A stretch of DNA of 64,000 bases, from contig JAHZHI010000011.1 of NCBI GenBank assembly GCA_019420345.1, positions 118,006 through 182,005 of the forward strand, read 5' to 3'. Both the position numbers and the translations under genes were made by a program. The notes beneath the pieces were generated by a model. It saw nothing but the letters and a program-made list of their open reading frames with translations. It made no database searches and was not told the DNA's origin. Below are positions 1 to 6,734 of the stretch, in pieces; position 1 is the first letter of the stretch, and each line of letters begins with the position of its first letter. The DNA comes from Peptococcaceae bacterium. Its GTDB lineage: Bacteria; Bacillota; Peptococcia; Peptococcales; Peptococcaceae.

Positions 1-152
1 ACCGCTGCGCGCTCCCCTTCGAATTCTTCCTTGCGCACTAGCTGCGCCACCTCGCCGGCTTCACTCGCCAGCCCCAGCGCCGCTTCTTCTTTGGCGCGCC
101 GGAAAGCATAGTGTCGGTCCATCACAAAATCTCTGTATCCTTCTTCGTTCAT
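1..152 (-). CDS. MazG-like nucleotide pyrophosphohydrolase, N-terminal part (runs off the window)
   Basis: The gene starts at ATG 152 behind an AGGAGG site and continues past base 1, so only about 50 residues are visible. They contain LGLASEAGEVAQLVRKE, the EAGE-type helix of the all-alpha MazG/dUTPase NTP pyrophosphohydrolase superfamily, where the acidic residues bind Mg2+. Phage members hydrolyse non-canonical or excess NTPs and sit among early genes, as here, directly downstream of ssb on the same strand. The catalytic ExxD half lies outside the window, so the exact subfamily is uncertain. Confidence 0.7.
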   Translation of the reverse strand, partial: MNEEGYRDFVMDRHYAFRRAKEEAALGLASEAGEVAQLVRKEEFEGERAA

Positions 153-200
153 AGCTTCCTCCTTTAGAAGGGCATCCTCTGCGGCTCTGCCCATCGTGTC

Positions 201-599
201 CTAAAAGGGCAGATCCTCATCACTGAAACTAACCTCGGTGCCGATGTCGCCGAACGACCGCTGCGCTGCTGGTTCCGCTTCCGACATCTCTTCCTGGCGC
301 TTGTTCCCCATAAATTCGATACGCCCAGCGACCACATGGATGTCCCAGCGACGCTTACCATCCTTCTCATAGGTCGACACCTGGATGCGGCCTTCCACCG
401 CCAGGAGCCCTCCCTTGCGCATATACTGAGCCAGGTTCTCAGCCGTCTTTCCCCATGCCGCGCACGGCACAAAATCCGCTTCGCCCTCTGCCGACGGCCG
501 GCTTACCGCAAGATTGAAGCGGCATACCGGCGCACCAGAAGGCGTATAGCGCAGCTCTGGGTCCTTGGTCAAACGACCTGTCAATAGCACTTTATTCAT
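201..599 (-). CDS. ssb: single-stranded DNA-binding protein (phage SSB)
   Basis: This 132-residue OB-fold protein binds ssDNA during replication and recombination. The start MNKVLLTGRLTKDPELRYT is the classic SSB N-terminus. The core is followed by a short polar tail ending in the acidic DEDLPF tip that docks partner proteins. ATG 599 was chosen over an upstream in-frame codon because GGAGGTGCAG lies just before it and because families begin there. The first 8 bases overlap the end of the DUF3846 gene, indicating translational coupling in the leftward prophage early operon. Confidence 0.95.
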   Translation of the reverse strand: MNKVLLTGRLTKDPELRYTPSGAPVCRFNLAVSRPSAEGEADFVPCAAWGKTAENLAQYMRKGGLLAVEGRIQVSTYEKDGKRRWDIHVVAGRIEFMGNKRQEEMSEAEPAAQRSFGDIGTEVSFSDEDLPF

Positions 600-942
600 C
601 CTGCACCTCCAATACACACACCGGTTTCTTCATCAATCCTTCGTACATTTCCCCCAGCATCGGCGGCAGGCTCATGAACACCTCGCTGTTCCTCGGCGCC
701 AGGCAGAGGAAGAACGTGCCGCACAACAGCCCCCACACATTGCCGCTGGGATGGCACACGATACGATTTGGCGGCAGGTCCATCAGCAGCGCCTCTTCAT
801 TGCACACCACGGCCACATCATTGTCCCACAGCCGCACGAGCTCGATCTTCCCATCAACGATCTTCTGCATCGCTTTGAGCGTATTTGGGATCTGCATCCA
901 CTCCGACGCTTCGCCTGGGCGAACGACCAAAATATCGATCAT
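592..942 (-). CDS. DUF3846-type phage protein
   Basis: This protein has 116 residues. The N-terminus (MIDILVVRPGEASEW, then TLKAMQKIVDGKIELVRL) and the downstream LPPNR and GLLCGTFFLC segments match the layout of DUF3846, a small domain common in phages and conjugative elements of Bacillota. Its function is unknown. It sits between an HNH-like gene and ssb, overlapping ssb by 8 bases, so it is probably co-translated with replication genes. The family call rests on motif recall and is moderately sure. Confidence 0.75.
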   Translation of the reverse strand: MIDILVVRPGEASEWMQIPNTLKAMQKIVDGKIELVRLWDNDVAVVCNEEALLMDLPPNRIVCHPSGNVWGLLCGTFFLCLAPRNSEVFMSLPPMLGEMYEGLMKKPVCVLEVQDE

Positions 943-945
943 CTC

Positions 946-1242
946 TCATTCCTCCTTGTAATCTCTCAGATAGTTCCTACCATACCGCTGGCGGAAATCC
1001 CACACGCTCGCTTCCGGATGGGCACGCAGCCACATCAGCTCGCCGATGGCATGGAGGAGCTGGGCGGTCTCGCCGGATCCGTGGGCGCTGGTCTTTCCCT
1101 CCCGATGGCACCTGGCGCAGAGGAAGACGGTCAGCCCGTCTTCGTCCGACTTCTTACGATCGGCAGCACCAAAGATGTGGTGCAGCTCCACGCGCTCCCG
1201 GCTGCCGCAGATAAAGCAGGCACGGTCTTCGAATCGGATCAT
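946..1242 (-). CDS. HNH-like zinc-binding phage protein
   Basis: The protein has 98 residues. It shows CFICGSRERVELHHIFG followed by LCARCHREGKTSAHG: two CxxC-type zinc knuckles around an HH, the arrangement of small HNH/treble-clef nucleases and of Ref-like RecA-dependent nucleases of phages. The HH could supply the general base and a metal ligand, but the final HNH His/Asn is not obvious, so a purely structural zinc protein is possible. Its start overlaps the end of the next gene upstream by 4 bases, as expected in an operon. Confidence 0.6.
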   Translation of the reverse strand: MIRFEDRACFICGSRERVELHHIFGAADRKKSDEDGLTVFLCARCHREGKTSAHGSGETAQLLHAIGELMWLRAHPEASVWDFRQRYGRNYLRDYKEE

Positions 1243-1457
1243 GCTTCCACCACCTCGATGTCAATGCCGATGCAGTTCGCATGAACGGTGGTGACGAAGT
1301 GCCCCGTCTCCACCAGATAATAGCTCGGATAGGCGGCGACGACTTTTCCTGTAAAAGGCTCGTCACCGTTCTTCCGCTGCACCTTCTCACGGAATCGGTA
1401 GCGTTTGCCGATGTACAATTTCTGCCGGGGTGCCGGCAATGGTTTGCGCTCGATCAT
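1239..1457 (-). CDS. small hypothetical phage protein
   Basis: The protein has 72 residues from ATG 1457, which has GGAGGAT at good spacing; an upstream in-frame ATG at 1490 lies inside the replication gene and lacks a site. The sequence (YIGKRYRFREKVQRKNG, then FTGKVVAAYPSYYLVET) looks like a small all-beta, SH3-like module. No catalytic residues are visible and I do not recognise the family. It overlaps the preceding replication gene by 4 bases and the following HNH-like gene by 4 bases. Confidence 0.65.
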   Translation of the reverse strand: MIERKPLPAPRQKLYIGKRYRFREKVQRKNGDEPFTGKVVAAYPSYYLVETGHFVTTVHANCIGIDIEVVEA

Positions 1458-2245
1458 TCCATCCTCCTTAATTCCAGGTAGATGTTCCACCCGGAGATCT
1501 CGTTATACGTCGACTGGCAGCTCACCATGCGCCAGCCGGGGTATCTCTTTTCCCAGAAGCGCTGGTCATCATCATGCACACTGGCCGTTTCTGCCAGACG
1601 CCTTCTGCTCCATTTGCGGTCAGCCACGGTTTGGGTGGGCTTGGCCAGGTTCTGGCTGCTGCGCCAGCGCTTGCGGCCCTGGGGATCCTTGCTGAGATAA
1701 TTCACCAGCGCATTCACCCCGCCGTCATCATCCATCTGCAAACGGTCGGCATTACAGAAGCCGATCTTCTCGCCCACCTTCTGCCCCTTCCGCTTCGGCT
1801 TGCGCCAGAGCCCTTCCACGGTGTCTCGGTCCACACCGCTCATGATGATGTGATGGTGCACGCGCTTCGGTTTTTCTCCCTGACAGACGCCTTCTGTGAT
1901 GATGATGTACTTGAGGGCCGGCAGCTTTTCTTTCTTGCACCAGTATTGGATGCGCCGGATGAAGTTGGTCACTTCCTTCTCGGCCTCTTCCATGGTCTGC
2001 GGCAGGAACTCCCTACGATAGGTGCAGGTCACATGCAGATCGCCGGTCTTGAAGTTTGTCTTCACCAGCTGCCTGAGATAGCGCTTGGCATTCTTGTCAT
2101 TCAGGTTCTTCTGAGCCGGTGCGGTGACCTTCTCCCGCTTCTGGCTTTTCTTCTTGCGCAGGTGCTTGTCACTCAGCTGGTAGATATCCACCTCCAGATG
2201 ATCTTTGCCACAGTGGATCTTTTTCTCTCTCACGAATGTGCCCAT
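1454..2245 (-). CDS. HUH-type rolling-circle replication initiator-like protein
   Basis: This 263-residue basic protein probably nicks DNA at a replication or transfer origin. The HxH metal motif is seen in RVHHHIIMSG near residue 135, preceded by LPALKYIIITEG. A candidate catalytic tyrosine lies in ALVNYLSKD near residue 183, with a lysine three residues later, the usual spacing of single-Tyr HUH endonucleases. The start MGTFVREKK at 2245 has AGGAGA upstream; a longer in-frame extension to 2332 has no plausible site. It is probably the replication protein of the prophage; no origin sequence was identified. Confidence 0.7.
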   Translation of the reverse strand: MGTFVREKKIHCGKDHLEVDIYQLSDKHLRKKKSQKREKVTAPAQKNLNDKNAKRYLRQLVKTNFKTGDLHVTCTYRREFLPQTMEEAEKEVTNFIRRIQYWCKKEKLPALKYIIITEGVCQGEKPKRVHHHIIMSGVDRDTVEGLWRKPKRKGQKVGEKIGFCNADRLQMDDDGGVNALVNYLSKDPQGRKRWRSSQNLAKPTQTVADRKWSRRRLAETASVHDDDQRFWEKRYPGWRMVSCQSTYNEISGWNIYLELRRME

Positions 2246-2284
2246 GCTCTGTCTCCTCGAATTGTTAATACCAATTACAAGCCC

Positions 2285-2310
2285 GAGAAGCGCAACAGAC
2301 TGCGCTTCTC
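2285..2310. other. perfect 10-bp stem-loop in the leader of the replication gene
   Basis: GAGAAGCGCA (2285-2294) and TGCGCTTCTC (2301-2310) are perfectly complementary around a 6-base loop. It lies 40 bases upstream of the replication protein start. There is no U-tract on either strand, so it is more likely a leader or protein-binding structure than a terminator. The role is unknown. Confidence 0.4.
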
Positions 2311-2413
2311 TTGACTTTCGCACCAGGCACATTTATAATGATCATAGGTTATATATTGTGCCGTGAGATGATCGCGTTCCCAGCGCTATCATCTCTTTTT
2401 TTGTGCGCTTTTT

Positions 2414-2788
2414 TCATTTCAACGACCCTTTGATCTTCACCAGCTTGCCGACCCACTTGCCAGCCTCTTCCGCTGTCATGCCGCCCCACGCTGGTTCGCC
2501 GAACGCGTCGGTCTGCACCTTGCAGATCAGGGCTGGTCCGTTGATGTTCTTCCCGCAAACGGCCGTCGCCAGTCTGTTGCGTCGTTTCTTGCCTCTGACA
2601 CGCAGCATGGTCTCTGGTGGCTCCAGCAGTCTGCTCTCTGCGTCTACAGCGTCAGGCATCAGCTTCTCCAGCACACCCGGCGCATCCTTCGCCATCTTCA
2701 CGGTCCCGTCCTCCGGGATATAGATCATCACACGCTCCCATTCCATCCACTTCGGTCTCTTCGACCATCTGCCTTTGATCTCTTTCAT
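2414..2788 (-). CDS. hypothetical phage protein
   Basis: This 124-residue protein starts at ATG 2788 behind GAAAGGATC. The N-terminus is basic (KEIKGRWSKRPKWMEWERV), and the C-terminus holds INGPALICKVQTDAFG then GGMTAEEAGKWVGK, a layout vaguely like the end of DUF3846-type proteins (a GPALI-type strand, then a short helix). No signal peptide, membrane segment or catalytic motif is seen. Its first 137 bases overlap, in another frame, the C-terminal coding of the preceding gene, which is unusual even for a phage. Function unknown. Confidence 0.6.
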   Translation of the reverse strand: MKEIKGRWSKRPKWMEWERVMIYIPEDGTVKMAKDAPGVLEKLMPDAVDAESRLLEPPETMLRVRGKKRRNRLATAVCGKNINGPALICKVQTDAFGEPAWGGMTAEEAGKWVGKLVKIKGSLK

Positions 2789-3017
2789 GATTGCCGATCC
2801 TTTCTACATAGTCGATACGATTGAACCGTAAGAGCCTCGTATTGCCGCTGTCTTCCAGAAGGACGATGTCGCTGTCATGCACACGCTTGAGCGTGCCTTC
2901 GCGCTGTTGTCCCCGCCAGTCGATCAGCCGCAGCCGCTCCCCTTCGACGATGACGGCCTCGAGTTTCCGGCCTTCACCGTCCGTTACCACCAGCATCCGC
3001 TTCATCGAGAGCTGCAT
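2652..3017 (-). CDS. hypothetical phage protein with a long out-of-frame overlap at its 3-prime end
   Basis: The reading frame from ATG 3017 (AGAGGAAA upstream) gives 121 residues. The first 75 or so look like a compact beta-rich domain (KRMLVVTDGEGRKLEAVIVE, then GTLKRVHDSDIVLLED). The rest, after IDYVERIGNH, is Gly/Glu/Asp-rich and lies opposite in frame to the next gene, so it may be non-functional tail. An ATG at 3002 is an alternative start. Either the two genes really overlap by 137 bases or a frameshift removed the natural stop. Function unknown. Confidence 0.5.
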   Translation of the reverse strand: MQLSMKRMLVVTDGEGRKLEAVIVEGERLRLIDWRGQQREGTLKRVHDSDIVLLEDSGNTRLLRFNRIDYVERIGNHERDQRQMVEETEVDGMGACDDLYPGGRDREDGEGCAGCAGEADA

Positions 3018-3193
3018 GAGCGTTTCCTCTGCTTGCGGTCGCCCGCCAGGAAGACCTGCCAAAGGATCCCCGTCGTCGCCAGTGCGATCACCGCGACCTC
3101 TGCCAGCACGGGACTGTCCGCAAAGAAGCCGATCACTTCCATCACGATTTCCACCATGATGGCGTTGCGGAACACCCGATCTCTGTACATCAT
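3002..3193 (-). CDS. small single-pass membrane protein of the prophage
   Basis: This 63-residue protein starts at ATG 3193 (a second ATG follows directly) behind GGGGAGGTG. Residues roughly 29-50 (SPVLAEVAVIALATTGILWQ) form one hydrophobic helix, followed by a basic tail (GDRKQRKRS). Its 3-prime end overlaps the next gene by 16 bases and its 5-prime end overlaps the previous one by 4. Size and topology would fit a phage membrane accessory protein, but the position in the early region argues against a holin. Function unknown. Confidence 0.55.
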   Translation of the reverse strand: MMYRDRVFRNAIMVEIVMEVIGFFADSPVLAEVAVIALATTGILWQVFLAGDRKQRKRSCSSR

Positions 3194-3579
3194 CTTCCAA
3201 ACACCTCCCCCAGACTGATGCCTTTCTTTTTCAGCGCCTGGAATATCCCGCAGACCGCGTATTCATCCATCTCCTGGATGATGCCCGCTGCCAGGATGCC
3301 GCACAAGAGTTCTTCGTCCTCGCCGCGCACATAATGCGCGATCGCCGCTTCCTCATCCTGCCGGTTCAGCTCGACCAGGAATCGCAGGATCACATACAGC
3401 TCTCTGTAAGAGAAACTCACCATCTGCATGCCCAGCAGGTCCTTCTTCAGATACGCCGCCTCGTCCTGCAGCTCTTCGAGCGGTTGATCCTTTGCCGCGC
3501 CCTTCTCTTCGGTCAAGGTCAGGAGCACGTCTGCTTCCGTTTTCAGCGCGCTTGGGCGCTTGATCTTTCGTTTATCCAT
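3190..3579 (-). CDS. hypothetical acidic phage protein
   Basis: The protein has 129 residues from ATG 3579, which has GGAGGAATAAC upstream; upstream in-frame ATGs lie in the previous gene and lack such a site. It is mostly helical and acidic: a basic N-terminus (MDKRKIKRPSALKTEAD), a central LYVILRFLVELNRQDEEAAI helix, and a C-terminal segment with GIFQALKKKGISLGEVFG. No known motif was recognised. It belongs to the leftward early operon and overlaps the next small gene by 4 bases. Confidence 0.6.
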   Translation of the reverse strand: MDKRKIKRPSALKTEADVLLTLTEEKGAAKDQPLEELQDEAAYLKKDLLGMQMVSFSYRELYVILRFLVELNRQDEEAAIAHYVRGEDEELLCGILAAGIIQEMDEYAVCGIFQALKKKGISLGEVFGR

Positions 3580-3581
3580 TG

Positions 3582-3755
3582 TTATTCCTCCACTTCCGCC
3601 AGCAGCCATGCCTTCGAGGCCTGCTGGCATTCCTTGCACTTGCGGCTGCAGCCTTCGCCGATATGACGCTTGCCGCCCATACGCAGCTTGTAGACCGCGC
3701 AGTCGCCCATCATCGTCGGGAAGATGCGGTCGATGTATTTCTCAAAGTTCGTCAT
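3582..3755 (-). CDS. small cysteine-rich (probable zinc-binding) phage protein
   Basis: This 57-residue protein starts at ATG 3755, with GGAGGGTGC upstream. After MTNFEKYIDRIFPTMMG come four cysteines, in GDCAV and GCSRKCKECQQA, which could bind one zinc or an Fe-S cluster. The gene ends 3 bases before the next and its start overlaps the end of the 3752-3937 gene by 4 bases, so it is translated within the early operon. No family name can be assigned. Confidence 0.6.
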   Translation of the reverse strand: MTNFEKYIDRIFPTMMGDCAVYKLRMGGKRHIGEGCSRKCKECQQASKAWLLAEVEE

Positions 3756-3937
3756 GCCAATGCACCCTCCCGCTCCATCTCCCGGCGCCGCTTCCATTCC
3801 TGAAACTGACGCTCGTTCTCCGGATCTTCGAAGAAAGCCGCGACGATATGCACCAACGGCCGCGCCAGCATATCGACCTGGTCGTCACTCAGCGTCAGCT
3901 GTTCCGCCGACACCTGTTTTTCCATGATCGCCGTCAT
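3752..3937 (-). CDS. small hypothetical phage protein
   Basis: This 61-residue protein starts at ATG 3937 behind AGAGGTGAT; a GTG at 3946 is possible but lies inside the ribosome site. The sequence is charged and helical: a QLTLSDDQVDMLARPLVHIV segment and then a strongly charged QEWKRRREMEREG tail, likely coiled-coil. It may be a DNA- or protein-binding accessory of the early region. No family recognised. Confidence 0.55.
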   Translation of the reverse strand: MTAIMEKQVSAEQLTLSDDQVDMLARPLVHIVAAFFEDPENERQFQEWKRRREMEREGALA

Positions 3938-3981
3938 CTTTATCACCTCTCAATACTTCCCACAAAAGGTCAAGGATCTCA

Positions 3982-4440
3982 TCATTCGTCATCCGCTTCA
4001 CCCCCATCCGGCGGCAGGAACAGATCCGCCACCTCCATCTCCAACGCATCTGCGATCTTCTGCAGCGTGTTCGTCATCGGACTCTGACTGCCGTTCAGAT
4101 ACAGCCAGAACACCCGATAAGGAACCCCCGCCTTCTCAGCGACCGCGACATACGTCGTTTCCGCGCATCCCGCCAGATCATCCGGCAGATAGGCCAGCGC
4201 CGCGTCCCGGTACCAGTCCGTTTCCACGTCCGGCGCCAGGAACATCTCTGCAATGCTCTTGCCCCGGCTCCGCGCCACCTTCTCCAGCGTACCCAGACGA
4301 CAAGGCGCACCGTGGAGCATACGATAGATCGTGTTCTTACCCGCCCCACTGTCACGCGCCAGCTGCGCCACGCCGCCAGCCTCATCCACCAGACACCTCA
4401 GCTGTACCAGCAGATTGTCCACATGTGAGAGTTGCGCCAT
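3982..4440 (-). CDS. phage regulator with two helix-turn-helix-like repeats
   Basis: The protein has 152 residues. The N-terminal half (GGVAQLARDSGAGKNTIYRM) and the C-terminal half (ETTYVAVAEKAGVPYRVFWL, then TLQKIADALEMEVADLFL) each look like an XRE/lambda-type HTH, the second ending in the common ADLF motif. It is therefore probably a DNA-binding regulator of the prophage. ATG 4440 has AAAGGTGGTGAT upstream. It sits immediately downstream of another small early gene and far from the main repressor at 5899, suggesting a late or replication-control role. Target unknown. Confidence 0.65.
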   Translation of the reverse strand: MAQLSHVDNLLVQLRCLVDEAGGVAQLARDSGAGKNTIYRMLHGAPCRLGTLEKVARSRGKSIAEMFLAPDVETDWYRDAALAYLPDDLAGCAETTYVAVAEKAGVPYRVFWLYLNGSQSPMTNTLQKIADALEMEVADLFLPPDGGEADDE

Positions 4441-4461
4441 ATCATCACCACCTTTCATCCA

Positions 4462-4818
4462 TCACAGCTGCAGCTGCCGGTCGTCATACACGACCTTCTT
4501 TGTCGACAGCTGCTCACCCATCTCTTCCAGACGCGCCACACGCGCCTTCTGTTCCAGGTTCGCCATGTAGTTATCCGGCACCTCCGGCGGCACCGGCAGA
4601 TAATAGACCGCTGGCAATTCCAGCCCATGTTCTTCACACAGCGCCACGATCTGCCTGCGTACAGAGAGGATATGGTTCCGCACCAGGTTCATGTTCACCC
4701 CATCCGTCCAGAACGGATCCTGGCAGCCATGCTCATTGATGAACGCCCACCTGGCATGCTCATCGATAAGACGCATACATTCCATCTTCAATGCCTCTTC
4801 AGGCGTTTGATTCTTCAT
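4462..4818 (-). CDS. hypothetical phage protein
   Basis: The protein has 118 residues from ATG 4818 (AAAGGTGGTGG upstream). It has a helical N-terminus (MKNQTPEEALKMECMRLID), a middle NLVRNHILSVRRQIVALCEE helix, and a proline-rich stretch with LPVPPEVPDNYMA. It is soluble, with no recognised motif. It is the most 5-prime gene of this stretch before the convergent DUF2513 gene on the other strand, so the leftward transcript must either start just upstream or read across that gene. Confidence 0.6.
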   Translation of the reverse strand: MKNQTPEEALKMECMRLIDEHARWAFINEHGCQDPFWTDGVNMNLVRNHILSVRRQIVALCEEHGLELPAVYYLPVPPEVPDNYMANLEQKARVARLEEMGEQLSTKKVVYDDRQLQL

Positions 4819-4899
4819 ACTTTCCACCACCTTTCAAAAGTGCCGCCCATGTTCTCTTTCTGACATGCTATAATCACCACAGAAAGGAGGTGATCAGCC

Positions 4900-5319
4900 A
4901 TGAAGAGAGACCTTGACTTGATCCGACATATTATGCTGATCCTTGAAGCTGACGATTTTTCTCAGAAAACACGCTACACCGTCAGCACCTTCGTTGACGA
5001 CACGTTCTCTGATGATTCTGACGACAGGCGACAAAACAGCCCATATGTACAAGAATTTGCACGTGTCTCAGGTCACATAGCCCTTCTTCTCGACGAAGGA
5101 TTTATTGAAGCCACAATCTTTCCGGGTTCATACGAAGGCTATGATGACTTTATCATCGAACGAATGACATCACTTGGTCATGACTATCTGGACTCTGTCC
5201 GTGACGATAATGTTTGGTCAAAGACCAAAGAAAAACTCGGGCCCTTGATCAACACCGTCTCCTTGTCAACGATCATTGATGTTGCTCAAGCCTACATTCG
5301 CCAAATGCTAGGACTCTAG
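4900..5319 (+). CDS. DUF2513 domain protein
   Basis: This 139-residue protein begins MKRDLDLIRHIMLILEADD, the hallmark of DUF2513, a winged-helix-like family found on phages and mobile elements. HIALLLDEGFIEATIF and ERMTSLGHDYLDSVRDD match the conserved core and its end. The RBS is AAAGGAGGTGAT at 4883-4894. It is the only rightward gene among leftward early genes and its 3-prime end overlaps the convergent 5273-5497 gene by 47 bases. A stand-alone accessory (moron-like) gene is likely; the function of the family is unknown. Confidence 0.8.
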   Translation: MKRDLDLIRHIMLILEADDFSQKTRYTVSTFVDDTFSDDSDDRRQNSPYVQEFARVSGHIALLLDEGFIEATIFPGSYEGYDDFIIERMTSLGHDYLDSVRDDNVWSKTKEKLGPLINTVSLSTIIDVAQAYIRQMLGL

Positions 5320-5497
5320 CGTCAGCCGCTATCATTCCATCGATAGCGTTGAATAAACTCGCCAAAGCATCCCTTTGTTCTTTTTCGACGACCCCAGCCA
5401 TTTTGAAACATGCATTTTGGCTGAGGTCGTTTTTCAATTCCAACAGGATCCTCACACGTTCCTCCGCCAGCGCTTTATCGATATTCGGTTTTGCCAT
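5273..5497 (-). CDS. small hypothetical phage protein
   Basis: The protein has 74 residues, starting at ATG 5497 behind GGGGGTGAAGAAGG. It is helical and charged (KALAEERVRILLELKNDLSQ, then EKEQRDALASLFNAIDGMIA), with no motif I can name. It lies directly downstream of the Cro-like gene and of a fourth copy of the repressor operator (5526-5542), so its expression is probably under the lysogeny switch. It overlaps the convergent DUF2513 gene. Confidence 0.6.
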   Translation of the reverse strand: MAKPNIDKALAEERVRILLELKNDLSQNACFKMAGVVEKEQRDALASLFNAIDGMIAADARVLAFGECRLEQHQ

Positions 5498-5525
5498 CCT
5501 TCTTCACCCCCTTCCGCTGTCTCAG

Positions 5526-5542
5526 CTTGCATTTTACGCAAG
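5526..5542. promoter_or_regulatory. fourth copy of the prophage operator palindrome
   Basis: CTTGCATTTTACGCAAG is a 17-bp near-perfect dyad (one mismatch pair) of the same type as the three sites at 5762-5864. It spans the stop codon of the Cro-like gene and the gap before the 5497 gene, so the repressor or Cro protein could control onward transcription into the early operon. No clear promoter hexamers were seen at this copy. Confidence 0.6.
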
Positions 5543-5746
5543 TTCTGGTGCAAAAAAAATTGCATCTACCTCTTCCAGTGTTAAATGCAAACACTTCCGG
5601 ATAATCACAATTTCTGAACGTGTGAAGTCAGTCTCACCCTTCATCTTTCTGCTTAATGTAGATGCATTCACTCCAATTGCTGCAGCCAGCTTTGCCATGG
5701 AATAGCCAGCCTTCGCCGCATGATATTTCAAGAGCTCTGAATCCAT
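5534..5746 (-). CDS. Cro-like XRE-family regulator of the prophage
   Basis: This 70-residue single HTH protein carries YSMAKLAAAIGVNASTLSRK, a clear XRE helix-turn-helix, followed by FTRSEIVIIRKCLHLTLEEV. ATG 5746 has GGAGGTGGAAAA upstream. It is transcribed from a strong leftward promoter (TTGACA-17-TATTAT) that overlaps operator copies, divergent from the larger repressor at 5899. Position, size and orientation match a Cro or antirepressor role; direct functional proof is not available from sequence. Confidence 0.8.
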   Translation of the reverse strand: MDSELLKYHAAKAGYSMAKLAAAIGVNASTLSRKMKGETDFTRSEIVIIRKCLHLTLEEVDAIFFAPELA

Positions 5747-5761
5747 TTTTCCACCTCCAAA

Positions 5762-5778
5762 CTTGCATCTTATGCAAG
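5762..5778. promoter_or_regulatory. prophage operator O1
   Basis: CTTGCATCTTATGCAAG is a perfect 7-3-7 inverted repeat lying around the predicted start point of the leftward Cro-gene promoter. It is the best copy of the repeated operator found at 5526, 5807 and 5845, and is probably bound by the 5899 repressor and/or the Cro-like protein. Confidence 0.75.
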
Positions 5779-5779
5779 C

Positions 5780-5808
5780 ATAATACAAAACAATCTCCAA
5801 CTTGTCAA
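5780..5808 (-). promoter_or_regulatory. leftward promoter of the Cro-like gene
   Basis: On the minus strand TTGACA (5808-5803) is followed after exactly 17 bases by TATTAT (5785-5780), a near-consensus sigma-A promoter. Operator O2 overlaps the -35 box and O1 covers the start region, so binding at either should block it. Confidence 0.8.
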
Positions 5809-5823
5809 TGCATAAAACGCAAG
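5807..5823. promoter_or_regulatory. prophage operator O2
   Basis: AATGCATAAAACGCAAG is a degenerate copy of the CTTGCAT-N3-ATGCAAG palindrome, centred 45 bp from O1 and about 40 bp from O3. It overlaps the -35 element of the leftward promoter. The weaker match suggests lower affinity. Confidence 0.55.
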
Positions 5824-5844
5824 TTTTTTTGTTTTCTCCTAAAA

Positions 5845-5864
5845 ATCTTGCAAAAATGCAAGAT
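5845..5864. promoter_or_regulatory. prophage operator O3
   Basis: ATCTTGCAAAAATGCAAGAT is a perfect 8-4-8 inverted repeat with the same CTTGCA/TGCAAG half-sites as O1, but with the half-sites one base closer. It contains the -35 element of the repressor promoter, so occupancy would autoregulate the repressor, as in lambdoid switches. Confidence 0.7.
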
Positions 5865-5876
5865 GTAATTTATAAT
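5848..5876 (+). promoter_or_regulatory. rightward promoter of the repressor gene
   Basis: TTGCAA (5848-5853), a 17-base spacer, and TATAAT (5871-5876) form a strong promoter 23 bases ahead of the repressor start. It overlaps operator O3. Confidence 0.8.
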
Positions 5877-5898
5877 AGCCTCATCAGGAGGTGATACT

Positions 5899-6252
5899 GT
5901 GGAAATAAAAGACCTAATAAAAAGTCGTCGTATCGAATTGGGGATGACTATGAAAGAACTTGGCGATGCTGTTGGCGTGAGTGAAGCCACCATATCAAGA
6001 TATGAATCTGGACAGATCGCCAACATGAAACGCACGACCATCATCGCGCTATCCAAAGTCTTGGGCATACCTACTGCGCGCTTTATCGATAGCGAGGACG
6101 AAGAGCTTGCCAGTGAACCAGCTCAACGCAAGTCCTATGTCCCAGAAACCATCGCTGCCCACTTCGAAGGCAAAGAATTCTCCGAAGAAGATCTCTCAGA
6201 CATCGCACGCTTCATCGATTTTGTTGCCTCAAAAAAGCGAGGTGGCTCATGA
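5899..6252 (+). CDS. prophage repressor, XRE family
   Basis: The protein has 117 residues and starts with GTG at 5899 behind a strong AGGAGGTGAT. Residues 3-60 are an XRE HTH (LIKSRRIELGMTMKELGDAV, then VSEATISRYESGQIANMKRT). The C-terminal part (EGKEFSEEDLSDIARFIDFV) is a short linker or oligomerisation segment without the LexA-type protease domain. The next gene, overlapping by 4 bases, is an ImmA-like protease, the usual partner that cleaves such repressors on induction. It probably binds the CTTGCAT-N3-ATGCAAG sites. Confidence 0.85.
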   Translation: MEIKDLIKSRRIELGMTMKELGDAVGVSEATISRYESGQIANMKRTTIIALSKVLGIPTARFIDSEDEELASEPAQRKSYVPETIAAHFEGKEFSEEDLSDIARFIDFVASKKRGGS

Positions 6253-6719
6253 CCCAGTACGAAGCACTCATCGACGAACTCACGAGCGATGGCATCGAAG
6301 TCATCGAGTTCGATTTCTCGAGCGATGATCTCCACGGCCTCTATGCCGACGGCTGCATCGCCATCAATAAAAATCTCCCCACCCACGAAAAGCTGCTCAC
6401 AGCCTACGAAGAATGGGGTCATCATAAAACAAGTTATGGGAATATTCTGGACCAATCAACCGCAGCCAACCGCTGGCAGGAAAAACGCGCCCGCAGCTGG
6501 GCACATGACAGATTCATGCCAGTCGAAAGATTCATCGACAAGATCCTCGAGATCCGTCCCACCGACGTCTGGGAACTCATCGAAGCCCTCGACCTCACCT
6601 ATCCCTACCTCTGCAGCCTCGTCGAGCACTACCAGCAGAAGTACGGCCCCTACAAAGAATTCGACGGCGGCTGCATCTGGTTCGATCCGATTGATATAGC
6701 GTTGTACAATATGGAATAA
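6249..6719 (+). CDS. ImmA/IrrE family metallopeptidase
   Basis: The 156-residue protein contains YEEWGHHKTS near residue 54, the ImmA-type version of the HExxH zinc motif (EExGHH), and the GCIAINKNLPTHEKLLTAY context typical of these phage antirepressor proteases. A further DPIDIALYN tail follows. It overlaps the repressor stop (ATGA), so the pair is translationally coupled. The expected role is cleavage of the upstream repressor on DNA damage or another inducing signal, as in ICEBs1 ImmA-ImmR. Confidence 0.85.
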   Translation: MTQYEALIDELTSDGIEVIEFDFSSDDLHGLYADGCIAINKNLPTHEKLLTAYEEWGHHKTSYGNILDQSTAANRWQEKRARSWAHDRFMPVERFIDKILEIRPTDVWELIEALDLTYPYLCSLVEHYQQKYGPYKEFDGGCIWFDPIDIALYNME

Positions 6720-6734
6720 AAAGGCGGACACCAC

